Origin: JBDTRY01 sp039931435 | GTDB taxonomy: Bacteria > Acidobacteriota > Thermoanaerobaculia > Gp7-AA8 | Length of the DNA: 17,131 nt | Direction: 5' to 3' | Assembly: GCA_039931435.1 (NCBI GenBank) | Contig: JBDTRY010000061.1 | Coordinates: forward strand, 1 to 17,131 | Part shown: piece by piece, positions 1 through 6,789 of the stretch | Layout: each line of letters opens with the position of its first letter | Numbering within the stretch: the first letter of the stretch is position 1 | The notes under the pieces: generated by a model | Databases searched by the model: none | The model's input: the letters and a program-made list of their open reading frames with translations, nothing else | Told to the model about the DNA's origin: nothing | Position numbers and translations under genes: made by a program

Positions 1-1719
1 TTCAATCCCGATCTCCCCACGCTCGATCTCACCGATGTCGATCGCATTGAAGTGGTACGGGGATCCGCACCCGTAATGTACGGGGCCACGTCTTTCGTCG
101 GCGTGATTCACATCATTCATCGCGAGGCCGGTTCTCCCGGAATGATCCGAGGGTCGGGCGGATCTCACGGCAGCGGCTCGATGGCCGGGTCGGTGGCGTT
201 GAGTCAGACACCGGAACTACGGCAGTCGATCGTTGCCAACGTAGACCGCAAACGGTTCCGGGACGACGACACGGGGTTCGACCGTGTGCACGGGCTCTAT
301 CGTGCTGCTTCGAATACCCCTGCCGGCACATGGAGATTCGACGCCGACCTCACCGCGCTGCGACAGGATCCGAACAGTCCTCACCCACGTGAAGGACAGG
401 AGCTGAGCCGCGCCGTTCCGATCGACGCCAACCACAATCCGGACGACGCTCATCTGGACCAGAATCGCGTTCACCTCGTGGGCGGCTGGGGTGGGACGAT
501 GGCAGGGTCTCCATGGACGACGACTCTGGCTTTCACACACTCCTCGTTCGATATCGTTCGCGGCTTTCTCACCGAGGTGACCGAATCGGATGCGAATGCC
601 ATCGGTTTTTCGCAGGATCGATCGGTCTCGGACATTTACTTCGATACTCACATCGTACGTACAATTTCGCCGTCCATTCGCCTCGTTGCCGGCTTCGATC
701 ATCTCTATGGCAACGCTCACGCCACCAGCGATACCTTCTCCTACTTTGCACCGCTGGCGGGAGGAAAGGGAGGACGCAGCAGCGAGGCCACACCTCTCGA
801 AGACTTCGACGCAAGAGATCGACGTAATTTCTCCGGCCTCTACCTCAGCTCCGAGTGGACCGTCAGTCCTGAGCTGATGGTCGACACCGGTGTGCGGTTG
901 AATCACACCGCGGAACGGCGCCAGACCGACGGTCCGGACGGGCCCGAATCGGAGTCGCGGGGCTTCACACGGCTGTCCGGAAGCGTTGGCACGAACTATA
1001 CGATCTACCGACGGGACCGGGAGGCTATCTCACTGTTCGCCGATTACCGGAACACCTTCAAACCGGCGGCGATCGATTTCGGCCCGGAAGCGGAGGTGGA
1101 AATTCTCGATCCGGAGACGGCGACAAGTTACGAGGCCGGCTTCAAGGGGCGGATGAGCAACTCGCGGCTGTCCTGGACGGCGTCCGTTTTCCAGATGGAT
1201 TTCCGCAACCTCGTAACCGCCGGCGAGCAGGACGGCACGCCGATTCTGCAGAACTCGGGCAGGAACCGATTCACCGGTGCCGAGCTGGAAATCGAATACC
1301 AGTGGGCGCCATCACTGCGGACGCAATTCGGGTACAGCTACCACGATTCGCGGTTCCGGGATTTCGTGCAGGACTTCGACGGAGTGCCCACGCAGCTGGC
1401 CGGCAATCGACTGGAGATGGTGCCCTACAACCTGGCCGGTGCAGGATTTCTCTGGGCTCCGCCGAGCGGGCTGAATACCAGCGCAACCATTAATTATGTG
1501 GGAGCGCGCTGGCTGAACAAACGCAACACAGCGCTCGCCGACTCTTATACGACGTGGAACGCCGGGGTGGGCTATCGCCTCACTCACTGCGAACTGCGCA
1601 TCGACGGCCGCAACCTCGGGAACGCCCGTGACCCCGTGGCCGAGAGCGAATTCGGAGACGCGCAGTACTACCTGCTGCCGGCAAGAAGCCTGGAGGTGGC
1701 CTACCGGTATTTTTTCTGA
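1..1719 (+). CDS. TonB-dependent outer-membrane receptor, 5'-truncated by window edge
   Basis: The frame is open from base 1, so the true start lies outside the window; the first in-window GTG (52) falls inside the plug domain and is not a start. The first codons read D-V-D-R-I-E-V-V-R-G-S-A-P-V-M-Y-G-A, the classic C-terminal plug motif of TonB-dependent receptors. About 540 residues of alternating, aromatic-rich beta-barrel sequence follow, ending in Y-R-Y-F-F with the terminal Phe expected for BAM-assembled barrels. Family knowledge: such proteins import siderophores, heme, vitamin B12 or oligosaccharides using TonB energy. The substrate cannot be told from what is visible. The stop is TGA at 1717-1719. 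No clear terminator follows; the next 460 bases are repeat-bearing. Receptor identity is secure, substrate unknown. Confidence 0.93.
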   Translation, partial: FNPDLPTLDLTDVDRIEVVRGSAPVMYGATSFVGVIHIIHREAGSPGMIRGSGGSHGSGSMAGSVALSQTPELRQSIVANVDRKRFRDDDTGFDRVHGLYRAASNTPAGTWRFDADLTALRQDPNSPHPREGQELSRAVPIDANHNPDDAHLDQNRVHLVGGWGGTMAGSPWTTTLAFTHSSFDIVRGFLTEVTESDANAIGFSQDRSVSDIYFDTHIVRTISPSIRLVAGFDHLYGNAHATSDTFSYFAPLAGGKGGRSSEATPLEDFDARDRRNFSGLYLSSEWTVSPELMVDTGVRLNHTAERRQTDGPDGPESESRGFTRLSGSVGTNYTIYRRDREAISLFADYRNTFKPAAIDFGPEAEVEILDPETATSYEAGFKGRMSNSRLSWTASVFQMDFRNLVTAGEQDGTPILQNSGRNRFTGAELEIEYQWAPSLRTQFGYSYHDSRFRDFVQDFDGVPTQLAGNRLEMVPYNLAGAGFLWAPPSGLNTSATINYVGARWLNKRNTALADSYTTWNAGVGYRLTHCELRIDGRNLGNARDPVAESEFGDAQYYLLPARSLEVAYRYFF

Positions 1720-1785
1720 GGAATTGTCGTACGGAACGAACCAACAGCGGCGGCGCGGAACCAGGGCGAAGCAACTATGAGCGCC

Positions 1786-1888
1786 GTCATCCCGAGCGGG
1801 AGCGAGGGACCCCAGTGGACGGGGGGCACGATCCCTGGGGCGCGTACCACCCGCCCCTCTGGGATTCCTCTCTCACGCTCGGAATGAC
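1786..1888. repeat. Imperfect inverted repeat, arms about 28 bases
   Basis: The left arm at 1786-1813 begins GTCATCCCGAGCGGGAGCGA. The right arm at 1861-1888 is its reverse complement with a few mismatches (reading back as GTCATTCCGAGCGTGAGAGA). The roughly 47-base centre contains a smaller dyad, CCCCAG/CTGGGG. This form, GTCATYCCGAGCG with GAGGRAYCCC, resembles dispersed intergenic palindromes I have seen in environmental bacterial genomes. It could form a long RNA hairpin and may serve as a terminator for the receptor gene, but there is no T-run. Confidence 0.75.
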
Positions 1889-1889
1889 C

Positions 1890-1937
1890 CGTTTGCGAAG
1901 AATCGCTTGTTGAATCTCCAGAGCCGATCTAACAGCG
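1890..1937. repeat. Dispersed palindromic element, copy A (short variant)
   Basis: Bases 1890-1927 match the reverse complement of 17094-17131 at about 36 of 38 positions. In the far copy the element continues into a right arm that pairs with the CGCTTGTTA arm. Here the sequence jumps from GAGCCGA straight to TCTAACAGCG (1928-1937), as if about 23 central bases were absent. It abuts the end of the preceding inverted repeat. Function unknown. Confidence 0.7.
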
Positions 1938-1948
1938 CCCCAGGGCGT

Positions 1949-1980
1949 GTCATCCTGAAGCATCGAGCGAAGGATCTCTT
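1949..1980. repeat. Half-site of GTCATCCTGA...GAAGGATCT intergenic repeat
   Basis: GTCATCCTGAAGCATCGAGC followed by GAAGGATCTCTT resembles one arm of the widespread intergenic motif GTCATCCTGAGCGxxGCGAAGGATCT. Only one arm is present. It is related in style to the arms at 1786 and 1861 (GTCAT, GAGCG, GGA.CC). The resemblance is from memory of such genomes and was not searched. Confidence 0.45.
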
Positions 1981-2180
1981 CTACCTTCCCGGTTGCTCAA
2001 AGGACCAGGAACGTCGGAGTTTTCGGCCACAGAGACGATCACGAACACGGCCTGTCACATTCAGGAAACTCCTCACGCCGGCGATGTTCACGCATGGACT
2101 TTTTCCTGTAGCGTTCACGGAACGGCTTCGAAGTGAATCCGGCCAGCCGGCCGGCAAGGCAACCGAGCAAGGAGACTGTG

Positions 2181-3920
2181 ATGCGCATCGGGCATTTTGC
2201 AGCTGTCGTCATGTGCGTCGTTCCGATTTTGTCCTGCGGCGCCAATCGCGCTGCGGGGGTATCGATCGACTCCCGCCTGAATAAGGAGTTCGACCGCGTG
2301 GAACAGTCGCTTCATCAGCTGGAATCGACAAAGCTTCCAGAGGGTCTGCAAGGCCTTTTGAAAACGCACCAGGCTTCGTTCAACGAGGCAAAGAACGCGA
2401 AATCCCCGCTGCTTCGACTCTACCGTTTGCGCAATTCGGACATCGGCGTAAGCACCCTGCAGTTCCTGGCGGCACAGAAAGCTGCGGGCGAAAACGTCGC
2501 CAGCCTGGAGTCTCTCTGGAAGAGCCGTCAGCCAGCCTTCGACGGAGCGGAGAAAGACATGCCCGGACCGGCGATGCTGGTAGCCCTTCGCCAGGCTGCC
2601 GGAAATCGCGCCAGGAAGTTTTTTTACGCCAGTCTTCCGTACGGGAAAACTGCCTCGCCGTTCAGCGGTCTCTATTACCTTGCTGAAGCGGAGGGAAATC
2701 TGCGGTTCCGCGGCTTCGTGGAATCGCTTCTGGCCGGTCAGGAATCGGAGCAGAGCAGACCTCCGGGTGCGGAGACGCTGGCCCAGGCCCTGGAACACCT
2801 GGAGACTCGAACACTTCAGGCATTTGAAGACGATCCTGTCGTTCCGGCGACCATCCCTGTGAGCTCTCGTCTGAAAGAGACCCGCGAGCTGCTGGATCAG
2901 AACGAGATCGAAGGAGCCACACTGGCACTTCTCGAGTCCCAGCTGGAGTTCAGCCGGCAGACGAAAAACGTGTCGGCCGACCCCGCCGCCACAGGCGAGG
3001 TCAAGCCCGCGGAAAGCAGCCTCGGCGAACTGATCAGCGCCATGGCTCGCGAAGACGAGCCGCAGACCGCGCGCATCATCAGAAACGACGTGCAGCCGCT
3101 CTACGCCTCACTATTCGTAGCGACCACGGCGGCGCACAAGACGAAATCCTCGCCGGTCACCGTCACTCTGGTGCGATGGCCCTATACGTGAAGCCTCTCC
3201 GATCCGGCAAGTTTGCTGGCTCAGGAAGTTGTTCGCAGGCACGGTGAGAGCGTACGTTTTGCAGTTCAGGATTCAGGAGCTTCGCCGCTCGCGGAACGAT
3301 TCGGCATCGACAAATATCCGGCCGTCTTCGTGGACGATGCGCTGGTAGCGCGTCCGGAAGATTTCTACGCATGGGGAGGACCGGCGGACGGAAAGTATGT
3401 CCCCTGGAGCGCCCTGCCGAACCGCCGCAAATTTCAGGCGGATCTCCAGAAGATGATCGACATCCGTCTTGCCGGAGGCGATGTTACCTCGCTCGTTCCC
3501 CGAAAGAGCGTGGACAAGATCCGGTCACTTCCGACGATGGAGATGGTCGATCTGACGGGCAAACGGTTCACCTTCGCCTCGCTTCAGGGGAAACCCGTGC
3601 TGGTCGAATTCTGGGCCACCTGGTGCCCCTTCTGCATCGACACGTTGGCCTGGATGAAGAGTATGGATCCGGACAAGGTCAACGTCGTCTCCGTGGTCGT
3701 AGAGTCGAATCGCAAGGATGTCGATGCTCTGATCGCGAAACTGCAGCCACGGGGAATGGTCGTTGACGGCAAGCCCGATTTGCGGTCAGCCTTCGACGGC
3801 CCGCCAGCCTTTCCAACTCTGATACTGGCTGACAAAGACGGGAAGATCGTTCGTACTTTCTATGGCGCCCCGAAGAATCTTCATCAGGACATCGAGCGCG
3901 AGCTGGAGATTCTGCGCTGA
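2181..3920 (+). CDS. Candidate selenoprotein: lipoprotein with two thioredoxin-fold domains, Sec at residue 337 (TGA 3189-3191)
   Basis: ATG 2181 follows AAGGAG (2169-2174) at 6 bases. Read through the in-frame TGA at 3189-3191 this is one 579-residue protein. Residues 1-19 look like a lipoprotein signal (P-I-L-S-C, weak lipobox); 25-310 are mostly helical and unrecognised. Residues about 322-400 look like a thioredoxin fold: strand P-V-T-V-T-L-V, then W-P-Y-T-[UGA]-S-L-S-D-P, a helix, and Y-P-A-V-F-V-D with the cis-Pro (P380). The UGA sits where the catalytic Cys belongs, giving UxxS. Residues about 440-579 form a TlpA/ResA-like thioredoxin domain with W-C-P-F-C (C482, C485) and F-P-T cis-Pro. 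A standard caller would split it into 2181-3191 and a TTG-started fragment at 3213-3920, but the latter has no Shine-Dalgarno site and lacks the first strand of its own fold. Likely role: envelope thiol-disulfide or peroxide chemistry. Alternative: a nonsense mutation. Confidence 0.8.
3189..3226 (+). promoter_or_regulatory. UGA recoding site with bSECIS-like hairpin
   Basis: UGA is at 3189-3191. Stem CCGGCA (3204-3209) pairs with UGCUGG (3214-3219) around loop AGUU (3210-3213). It extends downward as UCCGA (3198-3202) pairing with UC (3221-3222) and GGA (3224-3226), with one U.C mismatch and one bulged A. The loop starts 18 bases after the UGA and its second base is G. From memory, bacterial SECIS patterns want a G in the first two loop bases and a UGA-to-loop distance of about 16-37; both are met. 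Folded by eye only. Confidence 0.65.
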
Positions 3921-3954
3921 TCGTGGACAGCAATCGTTGACGAGCGACAGCATT

Positions 3955-3985
3955 CCGAGCCGCATGGGCGTGCGTCGGTTTTTTT
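3955..3985 (+). terminator. Rho-independent terminator of the first thioredoxin-fold gene
   Basis: CCGAGCCGC (3955-3963) pairs with GCG-T-GC-G-TCGG (3968-3978) around loop ATGG, allowing two single-base bulges. Seven T residues follow at 3979-3985. It lies 35 bases after the stop at 3920, between two convergent genes. Confidence 0.7.
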
Positions 3986-4032
3986 CGGAAATGAAACATT
4001 CCGGTCTGCTATTCAACCGGACGGCAAGACAA

Positions 4033-4065
4033 GGGTGCCGCCCGCACGCCGTGCAGCCCTACGAG
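4033..4065. repeat. REP-like element, single copy
   Basis: The core CCGCACGCCGTGCAGCCCTA (4042-4061) is close to the element at 9391-9418, and in reverse complement to those at 9291 and 9446. It has the near-palindrome GCCGCACG-CCGTGCGGC at its heart. It sits in the gap between the two convergent thioredoxin-fold genes, just past the minus-strand stop, a usual place for REP elements. Confidence 0.6.
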
Positions 4066-4099
4066 TATCGGGGCCGAGATTCGATGTTCCGGATGGTCT

Positions 4100-5431
4100 T
4101 CAGCTTTTCGTCAGCGATTCCAGTTTCTTCTTCAGTGATTGAATCTGTCGATCGGAGCGCTGGCCGTCCGGCAGCGCTTCGGCGAAGCTGATGGCCTTCT
4201 CCACGGTCTTCTGAGCTTCCGCTGAATTCCCCATGGCCTGATAAATATCCGCGCGGGTTCGGAGGATGCCGAGCATGCGCGGACCGTAGGCTTTGGCCAT
4301 GGCCCGGTCGCTCGCCGCCAGCGCCTTGTCGTATTGCTTCAGCGCCAGCCAGGCCACTGCCAGGCGCGCCGGAGGGTTGTAGTCGTCGGGCAGATCCCGC
4401 TCCGAGGCCTCGAGCATTTCCACTGCCCGTTCCGGGTGCCCGAGCTCGAGATAGGCGCCGAGCCGATGGGAGTCATAGACCGAGCGAGCGTCCGCCGTTT
4501 TTGCTTTTGCTGCTTCACGTTCCAGGAAGGTTGCCCACTGCTCGGCGATTCTCTGTTTGCCTTCCTTATCGCCGAGATCGTCCCGGGCATCGATCAGTCC
4601 AATGTAGATTCCCGAACGGTCATCGCCGCTCAGATCGAGCCTGGGGTTATCGAGCGCTTTCTGTGATGCGATCTCGAATGTCTTCACCCACTCGCTGCGC
4701 ATGGTTTCTTTTTTGTCGACAGCCAGGGCGCACCCCAGACCTGATGCGGCGACATTTCCTTCGGAAGATGTGCCTCTCACGCGCGGCAACGCCGCCATCG
4801 CCAGTTCGGTGCACCCCAGGTCATCACCTGAGGTCGAAAGGGCATAAAGAAGCGATTCGACCGTATGGCCGTATTGCGGCCATTTCGGGGGTGCCTGTGA
4901 CAGAACCTTTTGAAACTGCGGAACGGATTCTTTGTAACTTCCGGCGCCGTAAGTTTTCTCTGCGCCGGCAAGGGCTGCCTGAAGTCCCCGCGTCTTCCCG
5001 GCCAGTTGCTCACCTTCATGGAGAAGATTGAGTAGTTGGGGAACCGTGGCGCCGCCTACCCATCGCTTCGTGACGGCTTCTTTTACGGGATCGATAATGT
5101 ACAGGGTTGGCCAGGCCGAGATCGTGTACTTCTGCACGAACGCGGCATTCGAGGCCTTTTCCGTGTTGACCGAGAGCCAGACAAACTGTCCGGCGACCCG
5201 CTCGAGAGCCTTGTCCGTGAAGACATAAGCCCGCATCGAGCGGCAGGTGTGTCACCAGGGTGCCCAGGCGTCGACGAACAGCGGAAGATTTCTGGCCCGT
5301 GCCTGCTGAAGGGCGGCACTGTAATTGTCTTCCACGAAAGGAAGGACCTCTCGCGGAGGCGGCGAGGCCAGCAGCGGCGAGGCCAGCGTCGTCAGAAGCA
5401 GGCCGGTGGCTGCGATTCGGAAGGTTTTCAT
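4100..5431 (-). CDS. Candidate selenoprotein: exported thioredoxin (UxxC) with TPR-like C-terminus, Sec at residue 60 (TGA 5254-5252)
   Basis: A conventional call would start at ATG 5236 and give 378 residues lacking the thioredoxin active site. Upstream the frame stays open through one TGA to ATG 5431, giving 443 residues. Residues 1-22 are a signal peptide (K-T-F-R, hydrophobic core, L-L-A). Residues about 28-145 are a thioredoxin domain: L-P-L-F-V-D-A-W-A-P-W-[UGA]-H-T-C-R-S-M, so U60 and C63 form UxxC in place of WCxxC, with cis-Pro P108 in A-W-P-T-L-Y-I. Residues about 155-443 are helical and TPR-like (for example L-A-L-K-Q-Y-D-K-A-L-A-A). The TGA falls on the nucleophilic Cys position, with perfect family sequence on both sides. 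No clear Shine-Dalgarno site precedes 5431. It converges on the first thioredoxin-fold gene and diverges from the AIM24 gene. Likely role: periplasmic thiol redox with partner binding through the TPR part. Confidence 0.85.
5222..5254 (-). promoter_or_regulatory. UGA recoding site with possible, non-ideal bSECIS hairpin
   Basis: UGA is at 5254-5252. Downstream, CCGC (5243-5240) pairs with GCGG (5234-5231) around loop UCGAU (5239-5235), with a further G-C pair past a bulged G. A lower stem GACA (5253-5250, overlapping the UGA) pairs with UGUC (5225-5222). The loop begins only 12 bases after the UGA and its G is third, so it fits the usual pattern less well than the hairpin at 3189. The UxxC active site, not this hairpin, carries the selenoprotein call. 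Confidence 0.4.
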
Positions 5432-5596
5432 CGGACGATGGTACCAGCGACGACGGCCGATTGGAACGGGACGGTGGCCCGCTGCTCCAAAGGAAGAGTC
5501 TGCCGAGATTTCGTAAGACTAACAATGGAGTCGTATGCTGATCCTCGCAACGGCGAGAACCCGGACGCAGACTTAGCTTCGAGGAGGCGAACAACG

Positions 5597-6337
5597 ATGT
5601 CCATTCCCGATCTCCCAACAGTGCCCGAGGTAAAGGGACAGTCAAGGAGCGGCTTGCAGTACAGGATTCATGGAACAGTGCAGCAAACCGTCATCATCGA
5701 TCTCAAGCCCGGTGAGATCGTTTTTTCGGATGCCGGCGGTATGTCCTGGATGTCGCGAACAGTACAGATGAACACCACCGGCAGTGGCGGTCTCGGTGGA
5801 ATGCTCAAGCGCGCCCTGTCCGGGGCAACCCTGTTCGTCATCGACTTCTCGACCGCGGGTGGACCGGGACAGGTGGCCTTCGCCAGCGATTTCCCCGGAA
5901 AGATCCTGGCCTTCGATCTTGATCCGGGCCAGTCCATCGTCATGCACAAACATGCGTTCATCTGCGCGGAGAAGAGTGTGACGCTGGACATCAGCTTCAC
6001 GCGAAAACTCGGAGCCGGTCTGCTCGGTGGCGAAGGTTTCATCCTCCAGCGGGTCACAGGCCCGGGAATGGTTTTCGCGGAGCTGGATGGAGATGCAGTG
6101 GAATACAACCTTTCCGGCAACGAAAGCATGCAGGTCGAGCCGGGTCACGTGGCCATGTTCGATCCATCGGTGACGTTCGACATCGCCATGGTCAAGGGGA
6201 TTCGAAACATGCTCTTCGGGGGGGAAGGGATCTTCCTGGCCACTCTCAGCGGGCCCGGGCGAATCTGGCTGCACTCGATGACAGCCAGCAAGATGGCTCA
6301 CCGGATCGGTGAGTACCTGCCGGGCTCGTCCAAATAG
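5597..6337 (+). CDS. AIM24 / TIGR00266 family protein
   Basis: 246 residues from ATG 5597, preceded by GAGGAGG (5581-5587) at a 9-base gap. The frame is open much further upstream, but that part lies antisense to the thioredoxin gene and has no start signal. The sequence is a compact beta-rich protein: E-I-V-F-S-D-A-G-G-M-S-W-M near residue 44, a G-S-G-G-L-G-G-M-L-K-R segment, L-D-P-G-Q-S-I-V-M-H-K-H-A-F-I-C-A, and G-G-E-G-F-I-L-Q-R-V-T-G-P-G. These match my memory of the TIGR00266/AIM24 family, whose usual length (about 220-250) agrees. The bacterial role is undefined; the yeast relative is a mitochondrial protein. No signal peptide, so probably cytoplasmic. It is transcribed divergently from the thioredoxin-TPR gene with 165 bases between the starts. 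Confidence 0.85.
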   Translation: MSIPDLPTVPEVKGQSRSGLQYRIHGTVQQTVIIDLKPGEIVFSDAGGMSWMSRTVQMNTTGSGGLGGMLKRALSGATLFVIDFSTAGGPGQVAFASDFPGKILAFDLDPGQSIVMHKHAFICAEKSVTLDISFTRKLGAGLLGGEGFILQRVTGPGMVFAELDGDAVEYNLSGNESMQVEPGHVAMFDPSVTFDIAMVKGIRNMLFGGEGIFLATLSGPGRIWLHSMTASKMAHRIGEYLPGSSK

Positions 6338-6360
6338 CCTGACTCAGCCATCGACGGATA

Positions 6361-6388
6361 GCAGACTCCGGCCTTGACCGGAGCCTGC
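6361..6388. terminator. Hairpin between convergent genes, possible bidirectional terminator
   Basis: GCAG-A-CTCCGG (6361-6371) pairs with CCGGAG-C-CTGC (6378-6388) around loop CCTTGA, with a single A.C mismatch. It lies in the 63-base gap between the AIM24 stop (6337) and the BON lipoprotein stop (6401). There is no T-run on either side, so intrinsic termination is not certain. Confidence 0.45.
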
Positions 6389-6400
6389 ATCCGCCGGCAT

Positions 6401-6700
6401 TCATTGCACGTGGATCTTGCTGTAGACGTGTTTGACGCCGTTCACGCTTTTGGCAGCGGCGACGATCTTGTCGATCTCGGCCTGGTTGTCGGCGTGACCG
6501 TCGAGGGTGACGTTGCGGCTGTCGTCGATCGTCACTTCAATCGCGAAGGTCTTGCTCGTGTCCACCTCGGCAATTTTTCCACGAACGTCAGCTTCCATGG
6601 CAGCCTTGTCCCATTGCGCGGGGGTGGCGCGATTCATGGAACCGCAGGCTGCTGCAAACATCATCAAGAGAATTGCCAGTGCAGGTAGTGTACGTTTCAT
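6401..6700 (-). CDS. Small BON-domain lipoprotein
   Basis: 99 residues. Residues 1-18 are a lipoprotein signal with lipobox A-A-A-C, lipid anchor at C19. Residues about 35-99 form one BON domain: D-V-R-G-K-I-A-E-V-D, I-E-V-T-I-D-D-S-R-N-V-T-L-D-G-H-A-D, then V-N-G-V-K-H-V-Y-S-K-I. The G in 'LDGHAD' and the V-N-G-V-K-H-V ending are hallmark BON features. Family knowledge: BON domains (OsmY, BamE-neighbour DolP) bind phospholipid or support the outer membrane under stress. The start is supported by AAGGAG (6716-6711) at 10 bases. It lies 89 bases downstream of the glycoside phosphorylase on the same strand; co-transcription is possible but not shown. Confidence 0.85.
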   Translation of the reverse strand: MKRTLPALAILLMMFAAACGSMNRATPAQWDKAAMEADVRGKIAEVDTSKTFAIEVTIDDSRNVTLDGHADNQAEIDKIVAAAKSVNGVKHVYSKIHVQ

Positions 6701-6789
6701 TTGCGTTTTTCTCCTTCTTCACGGCAGGGGAAGAGCAACTGCTATGCCTGTTTCAAAAGAAGAGGGAATCTGGCGGACTGAACCTTTCC

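Larger units (their letters stand above)
1720..2180. other. Gene-free interval with three repeat elements
   Basis: This 461-base stretch separates the receptor from the first selenoprotein candidate. I see no convincing gene: open frames here lack a ribosome-binding site and run through repeats. It holds an imperfect inverted repeat (1786-1888), a palindromic element also found inverted at the window end (1890-1937), and a half-site of another intergenic repeat (1949-1980). A GC palindrome-rich patch (about 2141-2154, GCCAGCCGGCCGG-like) precedes the ribosome-binding site of the next gene. The promoter for that gene must lie here, but no strong -35/-10 pair stands out. Confidence 0.6.

Noticed and set aside
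1907..2284. 125-codon plus-strand ORF
   Set aside because: It crosses repeat elements, has no ribosome-binding site and overlaps the signal peptide of the next gene in another frame.
3213..3920. Separate thioredoxin gene starting at TTG 3213
   Set aside because: No Shine-Dalgarno site precedes the TTG, the first beta strand of the fold lies before the TGA in the same frame, and the TGA is at the active-site position.
4100..5236. Thioredoxin/TPR gene starting at ATG 5236
   Set aside because: This start falls three codons after the C of UxxC and removes the active site and signal peptide; the upstream frame is clearly coding.
2181..5431. General reassignment of UGA (for example to Trp or Gly)
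   Set aside because: Other genes end at TGA in sensible places (receptor at 1719, phosphorylase at 6790) and Trp is encoded by TGG. Only two TGAs interrupt genes, both at redox positions.
5036..5596. N-terminal extension of the AIM24 gene
   Set aside because: It runs antisense to the thioredoxin gene; the GAGGAGG site and family similarity place the start at 5597.
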